From Candidatus Solirubrobacter pratensis (lineage in GTDB: Bacteria > Actinomycetota > Thermoleophilia > Solirubrobacterales > Solirubrobacteraceae), in contig NZ_AUEK01000011.1 of assembly GCF_000425945.1 (NCBI RefSeq), forward strand, positions 62,001 through 126,000: a stretch of 64,000 nucleotides of DNA, given 5' to 3'. This document shows, piece by piece, positions 49,552-57,374 of this stretch. The notes below the pieces were generated by a model. It was not told the origin of the DNA. It saw only the letters and a list, made by a program, of their open reading frames with translations, and ran no database searches. The first letter of the stretch is position 1, and every line of letters starts with the position of its first letter. Both the position numbers and the translations under genes were made by a program.

Positions 49552-50730
49552 CTATACAGGCACATGGAACGCGCGATCAGGCGGGAAGCGCAGCAGCCGG
49601 AACCCGAGGCGCCCGTAGAACGGGACGGTCGCCGGCGTCGGGCCGAGCAGCGTGAGCCCGTGCGCAGCGTGGCCGACGAGCGCGCGGCCGATGCCCTGGC
49701 GGCGACGGCCCGGCGCGACCGCGAGGTGCGTGATCGTCAGCGTTCCCGCGGCCGAGAAGGTGCTCACGAGGCCCACCGGCTCCCCGTCGCGGACGGCGGC
49801 GAAGTGGCGCATGGGACCGGAGAAGCCCAGCGACGCGAGCAGCGCGGCCTCGCCGTCGCCGGGCTCCAGCTCGTCGACCGCGGCCAACGCCGCCCGCAGC
49901 GCGTCCGCGTCGGTGATCTCGACGACCCCCTCGCCCGGCTCGCGCCGCGTGTCCGCGGCCATGAACACCGCGGTCCGGTCCGGTCGCCAGCCCGCGCGCT
50001 CGAGCCGCGGCCCGAGGTCGCTCCGCGGGCCGATGAGCCACTGCGCCGGCGCGCCGAGCCAGTCGCGCACCGCGTGGACGTCGCCGGCGCGCGAGCACAC
50101 GACGCCGTTGCGCGTGTTGTCGAACGAACCGGTGCGGAACGCGAAGCCGTCGCCGTGCGCGCGCCGCTCCGCCAACGGCGAGCTCGACAGCAGCTCGAAC
50201 AGCGCCGCCTCGGCCGCCCACGCGGCCTCGCCGAGCGCGTGGTCCTCGGCGGGCGGCGTCGGCGTCCAGTCGAGTTGGGCGTCCGCCGGCGCGGACACGC
50301 CGCCGGCGAGCAGCATCCGCGCGACCACGGGATCCTCGCTCCACGCGGTGCGGCCCTCGGCGTCGGTCGCGCCGGGGTCGACGGGCACCCAGCCGACGAG
50401 CACGCTCACGACGTCCGCCCGGCCGTGCGACGCGGCCACGTGCAGCGCCGTCCCGTCCGGTCCCCCGTAGTTCGCGGGCGCGCCCTCCATCAGCAGCCGG
50501 TGGACATCGTCGGCGCGACCGTCGCGCGCGGCCGCGAGCAGGCGCTCGCCGGCGACCGCGCGGACCATCGCGGGCCAGCTGGGGAAGCCGAGCTCCTTCG
50601 CGACCGCCCGCTGGGCGTCCGCGAGCACCGGCTCGCGATCGGCGCGCAACCGCGCCTCGCCGGCCCGCGCCGCTCGCAGCAGCGCCTTCGCGTCGCGCCG
50701 GGCGCGCTCGAGATCGATCCGGCCGTCCAT
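49552..50730 (-). CDS. Ankyrin-repeat / GNAT acetyltransferase fusion
   Basis: A 392-residue protein. Residues about 1-75 are helical (LERARRDAKALLRAARAGEA). About 75-150 are ankyrin-like repeats (LLAAARDGRADDVHRLLMEG, GTALHVAASHGRADVVSVLV). About 170-270 form a linker domain, and the C-terminal GNAT domain contains TITHLAVAPGRRRQGIGRAL and PFYGRLGFRLLRF. The repeats probably select a protein partner or substrate for acetylation. ATG 50730 has GAGGTGA about 8 nt upstream; a longer frame to 50763 lacks a site. Confidence 0.85.
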   Translation of the reverse strand: MDGRIDLERARRDAKALLRAARAGEARLRADREPVLADAQRAVAKELGFPSWPAMVRAVAGERLLAAARDGRADDVHRLLMEGAPANYGGPDGTALHVAASHGRADVVSVLVGWVPVDPGATDAEGRTAWSEDPVVARMLLAGGVSAPADAQLDWTPTPPAEDHALGEAAWAAEAALFELLSSSPLAERRAHGDGFAFRTGSFDNTRNGVVCSRAGDVHAVRDWLGAPAQWLIGPRSDLGPRLERAGWRPDRTAVFMAADTRREPGEGVVEITDADALRAALAAVDELEPGDGEAALLASLGFSGPMRHFAAVRDGEPVGLVSTFSAAGTLTITHLAVAPGRRRQGIGRALVGHAAHGLTLLGPTPATVPFYGRLGFRLLRFPPDRAFHVPV

Positions 50731-50881
50731 ACGATCACCTCGTTGACTGCCCGCGGTCCGCATGCGCCGGGCGGAGGTCGATCGTGAACGTCAGCACCAC
50801 CTGGACGAGGTGGGTCCGAGACCCTTCCCGCGGACCGGGAGCGCCCTCGCGGCGCTGCCGCAGCGTACCCTAATCGCCCGC

Positions 50882-52348
50882 ATGGCCTCGCCCGATCAGC
50901 CCACCGCCCCGTATCTCGACGCCGTCGTGGCGTACGGCTTCCGCGGCTCCACCCGTTTCCACGTCCCCGGCCACAAGGCCGGGACGGGGGCCGACCTCGG
51001 CGTCCGCACCGCCATCGGCTGGCAGACGCTCAAGCTCGACATCCCGCAGGACATCCACGGCGTCGACCTCGGCCCCGAGCCGACGCCGTTCCAGCGCGCC
51101 GAGCAGCTCGCCGCCGAGGCGTACGGCGCGGCGCGCAGCTGGTTCCTCACCAACGGCGCCTCCCAGGGCAACCACGCGCTCTGCCTCGCGCTCGCCCCGC
51201 TCGGCACCCCGGTGGTCGCCCAGCGCAACGCGCACGCGTCGGTGGTCGACGGCCTCGTGCTCTCCGGCGGGCTGCCGACCTGGGTCGCGCCCGAATACGA
51301 GCCGGAGCTGGGCATGGCGCACGGAATCACGCCGGAGTCGCTGGACCGGGCGCTGGGGAAGACGCCCGGGGCGCGCGCCGCGTTCATGGTCTCCCCCACC
51401 TACTACGGCATGGCCGCCGACGTGGCGGGCTGCGCCGAGGTCGCGCACGCGCACGGCGTCGCGCTCGTGGTCGACCAGGCCTGGGGCCCGCACTTCGGCT
51501 TCCACGACGCGCTGCCGCCGGACGGGCTCTCGCAGGGCGCCGACGCGGTGCTCACCTCGACGCACAAGATCGCCGGCTCGCTGACGCAGTCCGCCCTGCT
51601 GCACGTGAGCGGCTCCGGGCGCGTCGATCCCGACGCGGTCGCGCGCACGCTGCGGCTGATGCGCACCACCTCCCCCTCGAGCCTGCTGATGCTCTCGCTC
51701 GACGGCGCCCGCCGCCAGCTCGTCCTGCACGGCGAGGCGCTGCTCGAGAACACGATCAAGGTCTCGCGCAGGACCGCCGAGGCGATCGAAGCGATCCCCG
51801 GCTGCCGCATCGTCGGCGACGAGGAGATGGGCCGCGCGGGCGTCGCCCACCGCGATCCGCTGCGGCTGGTGATCGACGTGCGCGGCACCGGCGCGACCGG
51901 CTACGAGGTCGCCGCCGCGCTGCGCTCGAACTTCGACACGCAGGTCGAGCTCGCGACGCAGGCGACGATCGTGCTCGTCCTGGGCATCGACGAGCTCCCG
52001 CGCGAGCTCGAGCGCTTCGTCCACGACCTCACGAGCATCGTGCGCCGGATGGAGCGCCCGGGCAAGACCGAGGAGGTCACGCTCTCGACCGGCACGTTCG
52101 AGAACGAGGTCGTCTGCCCGCCGCGCGACGCGTTCCTCGGCGAGAACGAGAAGGTCGCCGTCGACGACGCGTCCGGGCGCGTGAGCGCCGAGGCGATCGC
52201 CGGCTACCCGCCCGGCATTCCCGTCCTGCTGCCGGGCGAGCGCATCACGGACGAGGTCATCGCCTACCTGCGCGAGCTCAAGAGCGTGGGCGCCCGGCTC
52301 CACGGAGCAAGCGACCCGGCGTTCCGAACCATCTGCGTGATGCGGTAG
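50882..52348 (+). CDS. Fold-type I Orn/Lys/Arg decarboxylase family protein
   Basis: A 488-residue PLP enzyme of the group common in Gram-positives (SpeA/Cad/ Ldc type). FHVPGHKAGTG at residues 26-36 is the family signature, TNGASQGNHAL binds cofactor phosphate, DQAWGPHFGFHDA contains the pyridine-N Asp, and Lys229 in LTSTHKIAGS forms the Schiff base. Product would be agmatine, cadaverine or putrescine. The agmatinase-type gene at 52922 supports arginine. ATG 50882 follows TACCCT by 11 nt, so the leader is very short or absent. Confidence 0.9.
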   Translation: MASPDQPTAPYLDAVVAYGFRGSTRFHVPGHKAGTGADLGVRTAIGWQTLKLDIPQDIHGVDLGPEPTPFQRAEQLAAEAYGAARSWFLTNGASQGNHALCLALAPLGTPVVAQRNAHASVVDGLVLSGGLPTWVAPEYEPELGMAHGITPESLDRALGKTPGARAAFMVSPTYYGMAADVAGCAEVAHAHGVALVVDQAWGPHFGFHDALPPDGLSQGADAVLTSTHKIAGSLTQSALLHVSGSGRVDPDAVARTLRLMRTTSPSSLLMLSLDGARRQLVLHGEALLENTIKVSRRTAEAIEAIPGCRIVGDEEMGRAGVAHRDPLRLVIDVRGTGATGYEVAAALRSNFDTQVELATQATIVLVLGIDELPRELERFVHDLTSIVRRMERPGKTEEVTLSTGTFENEVVCPPRDAFLGENEKVAVDDASGRVSAEAIAGYPPGIPVLLPGERITDEVIAYLRELKSVGARLHGASDPAFRTICVMR

Positions 52349-52578
52349 CGCGCGGAAGCGCGTCGGCCGGCGGGCCGCCGTCCTTCTCGTTCATGTCGTC
52401 CGGGCCGCGTTCGGGCGACAGGGGCGCCTCGGGCTCGGCCCGCGGTCCGACCCTGGCGCGCGGATTCAGTCGCCGGGGTCGCGCCGGGTCCGGAACCGCG
52501 CATTCGAAGGGCGAGCCCGCGGCTGACGCACCGGGTTCACGTGTCCTCATATGCCGAGCGAGCGCCTCGGTCACCTAG

Positions 52579-52664
52579 ACGGTCACGCTCGATCAAGGGG
52601 CGAGGCGGCTTCTCGCGCGAGACCGATCATCGCTGCGCCCCCCGCGCAGTTCGCCGATCCCGGC
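52579..52664 (+). repeat. Partial copy of dispersed intergenic element (copy R5)
   Basis: GGTCACGCTCGATCA and GATCATCGC match the interior of copy R3, and CCCGCGCAGTTCGCCGATCC (from 52641) matches the family terminus. The central hairpin block is missing. It lies in the 52349-52921 gap, directly before the 19-bp tandem array. Confidence 0.45.
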
Positions 52665-52739
52665 ACGCGCGCCGCGACATGGCGCGCGCGCCGCGACATG
52701 GCGGACGCGCCGCGACACGGCGGACGCGCCGCGACATGG
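52664..52739 (+). repeat. Tandem array, four 19-bp units
   Basis: Units 52664-52682, 52683-52701, 52702-52720 and 52721-52739 all follow the pattern CGGACGCGCCGCGACATGG with few substitutions. No spacers. Intergenic. Confidence 0.75.
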
Positions 52740-52782
52740 ACAGCTGAGACGCCGCAGGGCCGGCAACGAAATCCGGCACCCC

Positions 52783-52870
52783 GCCACGGCGTGCCGCGCC
52801 GCGGCCACGCGCCCCGCCAGGGCGTGCCGCGCCGCGGCCGCGCGACCCGTCACGGCGTGCCGCGCCGCGG
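52783..52870 (+). repeat. Tandem array, three 33-bp units
   Basis: GGCGTGCCGCGCCGCGG recurs at 52788, 52821 and 52854, a constant period of 33 bp. It lies between the 19-bp array and the 3' end of the agmatinase-type gene. It is read in an alternative minus-strand frame as an 11-residue Ala/Arg repeat, but that frame is not coding. Confidence 0.75.
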
Positions 52871-52876
52871 GCCGCC

Positions 52877-52905
52877 GGGCGGGCATCCGGCGTGGCAGCC
52901 CGCCC
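52877..52905 (-). terminator. Terminator-like hairpin after the agmatinase-type gene
   Basis: GGGCGGGC (52877-52884) pairs with GCCCGCCC (52898-52905), loop 13 nt, just downstream of the agmatinase stop at 52922. Confidence 0.55.
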
Positions 52906-52921
52906 GCCCGACCTTCACCCT

Positions 52922-53896
52922 CTACGCCCCCACCGCGGCGCGCCGGCGCACCGCGACGCCGGTGAGCGCCTCGCGCACGACGCGGTCGGCGACGAGCGAC
53001 GTGATGTCGGCGCTCCCCACGAGCGTCGGCAGCACCTCGACGACGTCGGCGCCCACGAGCTCCACGCGCGAGGCCAGCGTGCGCACCGCCCACAGCAGCT
53101 CGCGCGAGGTGAGGCCGCCCGGCTCGGGCGTCCCCGTGCCGGGTGCGAACGCGGGATCGAGCACGTCGACGTCGACGCTCATGTACACCGGGCCGTCGCC
53201 GACCGCCGCGAGCGCCTCCTCGACCACCGCGCCGATCCCGCGATGCATCACGTCGTGCGCGAACAGGCTGGTGATCCCCTGCTCGGCCTGCCAGCCGAAC
53301 TCCTTCTCCCCGGGCCAATATCCGCGCAGCCCGATCTGGACGTAGCGGCGCGGGGCGACGTTGCCGGCCTCCACGACCCGCCGCATCAGCGTGCCGTGCG
53401 AGAGCGTCGCGCCGAACACCTCCTCGCCGGTGTCGGTGTGGGTGTCGAAGTGCAGCAGCCCGACCGGGCCGTGGACGGCGGAGACGGCGCGCAGGCACGG
53501 CTCGGTGATCGAGTGGTCGCCACCGAGGATCACCGGCAGCGCGCCGGCGCGCAGGACCTCGCCGACCGTCGCCTCGATCGCCGCGTGCGCGACCTCTGGT
53601 TGCGCGGGGACGACCGGCGCGTCGCCGTAGTCGACCACGCGCAGGTCGGCGAACGCGTCGACGCCGGCCTCGAGGTGCGGGCCGGGCGGGCAGCTGGCGG
53701 CGCGGATCGAGCGCGGGGCGAAGCGGGTGCCCGGGCGGTCGGAGACGAGGTCGTCGAACGGCGCGCCCACGATCGCCGCGTCCGCCCCCGCGAGCTCGGC
53801 GGGATCCTGCGTGTACGGGACGCCGGAGAACGTCAGCAGTCCCAGGTAGTCCGGCTTCTCGCCGTACGCGCGCCAGCGCTCCTGCGGATCGATCAT
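52922..53896 (-). CDS. Agmatinase/arginase-family ureohydrolase
   Basis: A 324-residue binuclear manganese hydrolase. Metal motifs are ILGGDHSIT (near residue 125), LLHFDTHTDTG (near 150; DTHTD instead of the usual DAHxD) and YMSVDVDVLDPAFAPGTGTP (near 235). It releases urea from agmatine, guanidinobutyrate or a related guanidino compound. ATG 53896. It is convergent with the Orn/Lys/Arg decarboxylase at 50882. If that enzyme makes agmatine, the two would give putrescine, but no shared transcript exists. Confidence 0.9.
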   Translation of the reverse strand: MIDPQERWRAYGEKPDYLGLLTFSGVPYTQDPAELAGADAAIVGAPFDDLVSDRPGTRFAPRSIRAASCPPGPHLEAGVDAFADLRVVDYGDAPVVPAQPEVAHAAIEATVGEVLRAGALPVILGGDHSITEPCLRAVSAVHGPVGLLHFDTHTDTGEEVFGATLSHGTLMRRVVEAGNVAPRRYVQIGLRGYWPGEKEFGWQAEQGITSLFAHDVMHRGIGAVVEEALAAVGDGPVYMSVDVDVLDPAFAPGTGTPEPGGLTSRELLWAVRTLASRVELVGADVVEVLPTLVGSADITSLVADRVVREALTGVAVRRRAAVGA

Positions 53897-53942
53897 GCCC
53901 GCAGCTTCCCACGGCGCGCCGATCGCATCCGGCTCTCACGTG

Positions 53943-55049
53943 CTGCACAGCGATAACCCGTTCCTGACCGGGCGGCCGGCGACGGCCGTCCCCGGCGCTC
54001 CCGGGACCGCGGGCGCCCCCGCGGTCTACGACGTCTTCGCCCCGAACGCGACCAACACCGGCGCGGGCGCCGCCCCCGTCACCGACAAGCCGGCCGACAC
54101 GGTGCCGCCGCCCAGCTCCGTGGCGGGCGCGACGACGTCGGCGATCGAGGACTCTACGGGCAACTCAGGCTCCCCGGCTTCGACGGGATGGAGGCCAACA
54201 ACGCGCTCGGCTACACGGCCGCGATGCAGGAGGCGGCGTCCCGGTCACCTACACGTACCTGTCCGACGTCCACGACGACCACTACAAGACCAACCACGGC
54301 AACGCGTTCGGGTCCGGCGAGGCCGGCATGCAGGCGCAGCTGCGCCAGTACGACGCCGCCTTCCAGGCGTTCTTCACATCACCACCGCCGGCGCGCCCGC
54401 CGGCGTCACGGCGCTCGCCGCCGCCTACAAGCAGATCGACGCGCCGTTCGGGCGCTTCGGCGTCGCCACGCTGCACTACGACACGCGGGCGATCGCGACC
54501 GACACGTCCGGCGACGCCGCCTACCAGGGCGCCGTCGACAAGCTGGCGGCCCTGCTCGCGCGCCGCGACGCGCTGCTCCCGCAGATCCAGGCCGCGCTGG
54601 ACGCCGGCCACGGCGACCCGGCGCTGCTGGCGCAGACGAACCAGCTCGCGGCCGACGCCGAGACGCTGGCGGACTCGACGCCGCCGATGCCTGGCGACGT
54701 CAGCGGGACCGTCCCGGCGACACTGTCGCTGACGCTCGGCGCGCCCGCCGCCTTCGGCGCCTTCGCGCCGGGCCTCGCGCACGACTACACAGCTTCGACG
54801 ACGGCCGACGTGGTCTCGACGGCGGGCGACGCGACGCTGTCGGCGTCGGATCCGGGGCACCTGACCAACGGGTCGTTCTCGCTGCCCGACCCGCTGCAGG
54901 TGACGCTGACGCCGTCCTCCTGGAGCGCGCCGGTCTCGCACGGGGCGGTCGCGATCGGCTTCACCCAGCACATCGGGGCCACCGACGCCCTGCGGACCGG
55001 CAGCTACTCCAAGACGCTGACGTTCACGCTGTCGACGACTGCGCCGTAG
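53943..55049 (+). pseudogene. Decayed secreted alkaline-phosphatase-like phosphoesterase with intact C-terminal domain
   Basis: Homologous pieces occur in different frames: SDNPFLTGRPATAVPGAPGT and VYDVFAPNATNTGAG, then LYGQLRLPGFDGMEANNALG, then (after a shift near 54240) GVPVTYTYLSDVHDDHYKTN and QLRQYDAAFQAFF. A further shift near 54375 leads to ITTAGAPAGVTALAAAYKQI and the final domain. The order fits an exported phosphoesterase of the alkaline phosphatase-like superfamily, but the N-terminus, catalytic core and signal peptide are absent. The last 116 codons are an undamaged copy of the domain shared with the proteins at 28549 and 34117. Confidence 0.65.
54699..55046 (+). other. C-terminal 116-residue domain, copy 3
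   Basis: Carries TLSLTLGAPAAFGAFAPGL, STAGDATLSASDPGHLTNG, FSLPDPLQVTL and DALRTGSYSKTLTFTLS. It has kept an intact frame although the gene ahead of it is broken. Confidence 0.85.
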
Positions 55050-55055
55050 CGCATC

Positions 55056-55108
55056 GGCGGGGGCGGGACGTCAGTCCTCTGTACGGGTCGAACCTATCCG
55101 CCCCCGCC
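55056..55108. terminator. Hairpin downstream of the phosphoesterase relic
   Basis: GGCGGGGGCGG (55056-55066) and CCGCCCCCGCC (55098-55108) form a perfect 11-bp stem with a loop of 31 nt, 7 nt after the stop. Confidence 0.6.
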
Positions 55109-55286
55109 ATCGCATCGTCGGCGGCGCCGCCGCGCAACTCGGCCCGCGGCGGATGCTCGCCCGGTGCCGTGGTTCGAGCTTCGAGGCAAACCTCGCGGTC
55201 AAGCCTCGCAAAGCGCTCGCAAGATTTCGCCCGAGATGGCGCGCGAAGACCGGTTCTCAGGCGATCTTCGCGTTCGAGCGGGCAGA

Positions 55287-56339
55287 ATGTTCCCCGTGCG
55301 GAGGGCAATCTGGATTCCCGCGGCCGCGATCGTGGTGCTGGCCGCCGCTGCTTTTGCGGCGATCAACGTCTATGACCACAAGCAGCGCGACAAGATCGCG
55401 CCGGGCATCTCGATCGGCAGCGTACCGGTCGGCAAGCTGACGGCCGCCGAGGCGCAGGCCAAGGTCCAGGCCTCGCTCACCGAGCACCTCAACCAGGACG
55501 TCCACGTCCGCGCCGGAGACCACTCCTTCAAGCTGGAGGGGGCGAAGCTCGAGCGCCACGTCGACGTGAGGGCGCTCGTGGACCGGGCCGTCGGGATGAG
55601 CCACCGCGGCGGGATCCTCACCCGCACGCTGCACAGCCTCAAGGACAAGCCCGTGCACGCCGCCCTTCCCATCACGGTCGACTTCTCGAAGGCCGCCGTG
55701 AAGTCGTTCGCCGCCCACGTCGGGGCGAAGGTCGACGAGGATCCGGTCGACGCGAGCGTCACGCCGCGCCCGTCCGGCCTCGAGCAGAAGCCGAGCCGCG
55801 ACGGCGTCAAGGTCGCCCAGGGCACGCTGCGCTCCCGCCTCTACAAGGCGCTCGCCACGCCGGCGGGCATCACGAGCCTGCGCGCGCACCTCCAGACCGT
55901 CAAGCCGAAGGTCTCCACCACCGACCTCGCCAAGAAGTACCCGAGCTACATCATCGTCGACCGCTCGCACTTCAAGCTGCGCCTGTACGAAGGCCTCAAG
56001 CTCGAGCACACCTACGACGTGGCGATCGGGCAGCAGGGGCTGGAGACGCCCGCCGGCCTCTACGACGTCCAGTGGCGCGAGACCAACCCCTCATGGCACG
56101 TGCCGAACTCCGACTGGGCGGGCGACCTCGCCGGCAAGACGATCCCGCCGGGCCCCGACGACCCGATCAAGGCGCGCTGGATGGCGTTCGACGGCGCCGC
56201 GGGCATCCACGGCGTGGACCCCTCCGAGTACGGCAGCATCGGCCACCAGGCGTCTCACGGCTGCGTGCGCATGCGCATCCCCGACGTGATCGACGTCTAC
56301 GACAAGACCCAGGTCGGCACGCCCGTCTACATCGCCTAG
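55287..56339 (+). CDS. L,D-transpeptidase (YkuD) with N-terminal membrane anchor
   Basis: A 350-residue cell-wall enzyme. One membrane segment (IWIPAAAIVVLAAAAFAAIN, residues 8-27) is followed by a VanW/PGBD-like region (ISIGSVPVGKLTAAEAQAKV). The C-terminal YkuD domain has IIVDRSHFKLRLYEGLKLEH, GLETPAGLYDVQW and the catalytic AAGIHGVDP...SHGCVRMR motif with His and Cys present. It forms 3-3 or lipoprotein crosslinks in peptidoglycan. ATG 55287 gives the normal anchor; the longer frame from 55164 adds a low-complexity basic stretch. Its stop overlaps the convergent corA-type stop. Confidence 0.92.
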   Translation: MFPVRRAIWIPAAAIVVLAAAAFAAINVYDHKQRDKIAPGISIGSVPVGKLTAAEAQAKVQASLTEHLNQDVHVRAGDHSFKLEGAKLERHVDVRALVDRAVGMSHRGGILTRTLHSLKDKPVHAALPITVDFSKAAVKSFAAHVGAKVDEDPVDASVTPRPSGLEQKPSRDGVKVAQGTLRSRLYKALATPAGITSLRAHLQTVKPKVSTTDLAKKYPSYIIVDRSHFKLRLYEGLKLEHTYDVAIGQQGLETPAGLYDVQWRETNPSWHVPNSDWAGDLAGKTIPPGPDDPIKARWMAFDGAAGIHGVDPSEYGSIGHQASHGCVRMRIPDVIDVYDKTQVGTPVYIA

Positions 56340-57310
56340 AGCCAGCGGGCGCGTTTGAAGGACGCGAACAGCACGACCGCGGAGAGCAGCATCAGCACGA
56401 CGACCGCCGGATACCCCCAGCCCTGGCGCAACTCGGGCATCTGGTGGAAGTTCATCCCGTAGAAGGACGCGATGAACGTCGGGACGGTGATGATCGCCGC
56501 CCAAGCCGAGATCTTGCGCACGACGTCGTTCTGCGCGACCGACAGGACCGCCATGTTGGCCTGCAGGATCGTGCTGAGCAGGTCGCGCTGCGCCATCACC
56601 TCCTCGTTGACGAGCTTGAGGTGGTCGTCGACGTCGCGGAAGTAGTTGCGCAGGCCGTCGCCGATCGGCAGGACGCCGCCCTGCGTGATCGCCGCCGCCG
56701 GGCCGAGCAGCGGGTGCACGGCGCGGTAGAAGTCGCTCACCTCGCGGCGCAGCAGGTAGATCCGCCGCGTCGGCGCGTGGGCGCCCGAGAAGACGAGCTG
56801 CTCGACCTCCTCGATGTCGCGCTCCAGTCCCTCCACCACCGGCGCGTAGTCGTCGACGATCTGGTCGGCGATCGCCCACAGCACCGAGGCCGGGCCCTCC
56901 TCGAGCAGCTCGGGGCGCTTCTCCAGCCGCAGGCGCGCCGGGTGCAGCTCCGAGCCGGCGCCCTGGCGCACGGTGATGACGAAGCCGGGCCCGACGAAGA
57001 TCGAGATCTCGCCGAACTCGACCTCCTCGGTAGCGTCCACGTAGCGCGCCGTGCGCAGCACGACGAACGTGACGCCGCCCTCGTACTGCTCGACCTTCGG
57101 GCGCAGGTGGAAGCTCTGGGCGTCCTCGACCGCCAGCTCGTGCAGCCCGAAGATCGTCTGAACGCCGGCCAGCTCCTCCGGCGTCGGCTCGACCATCCCG
57201 AGCCACACGAAGCCCGGGTCGTCATGGCAGATCGCCGCGGCCTCGCGCGGATCCATCCTGCCCTCATGCTGGCGGCGACCGTCGCGGTAATGCGCGCAGT
57301 CCACGATCAT
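56336..57310 (-). CDS. corA: CorA-family divalent cation transporter
   Basis: A 324-residue Mg2+/Co2+ channel. The cytoplasmic alpha/beta domain contains WLGMVEPTPEELAGVQTIFG and HLRPKVEQYEGGVTFVVLRT. A long stalk helix is followed by two C-terminal helices with the selectivity motif GMNF (SFYGMNFHQMPEL). ATG 57310; the open frame continues further upstream but without a site. It is divergent from the acyl-CoA dehydrogenase (64 bp between starts). Confidence 0.92.
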   Translation of the reverse strand: MIVDCAHYRDGRRQHEGRMDPREAAAICHDDPGFVWLGMVEPTPEELAGVQTIFGLHELAVEDAQSFHLRPKVEQYEGGVTFVVLRTARYVDATEEVEFGEISIFVGPGFVITVRQGAGSELHPARLRLEKRPELLEEGPASVLWAIADQIVDDYAPVVEGLERDIEEVEQLVFSGAHAPTRRIYLLRREVSDFYRAVHPLLGPAAAITQGGVLPIGDGLRNYFRDVDDHLKLVNEEVMAQRDLLSTILQANMAVLSVAQNDVVRKISAWAAIITVPTFIASFYGMNFHQMPELRQGWGYPAVVVLMLLSAVVLFASFKRARWL

Positions 57311-57358
57311 GCGCGCATTCTCCCGCGGCCGTGAAGCGGTGGGTACCGGTGGCCATCT

Positions 57359-57371
57359 CAGGTAGAACCTG
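57359..57371 (+). promoter_or_regulatory. Inverted repeat just before the acyl-CoA dehydrogenase start
   Basis: CAGGT-AGA-ACCTG ends 3 nt before ATG 57375. TAGAAC inside it could be a -10 element, which would make the mRNA nearly leaderless with the operator over the promoter. Short motif, low certainty. Confidence 0.3.
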
Positions 57372-57374
57372 TGG

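Noticed and set aside
52664-52870. Repeat arrays considered as a CRISPR
   Set aside because: Units are directly adjacent without unique spacers, and no cas genes are present.
52593-52921. Minus-strand frame with an 11-residue Ala/Arg repeat reading through the 33-bp array
   Set aside because: It is a frame-shifted shadow of the agmatinase-type gene continuing into tandem repeats. There is no start, and no protein-like composition outside the repeat.
55050-55286. Possible c-di-AMP (ydaO-type) riboswitch upstream of the L,D-transpeptidase
   Set aside because: Such riboswitches precede actinobacterial cell-wall enzymes, but I could not find the conserved core; only a terminator hairpin and short stems are visible.
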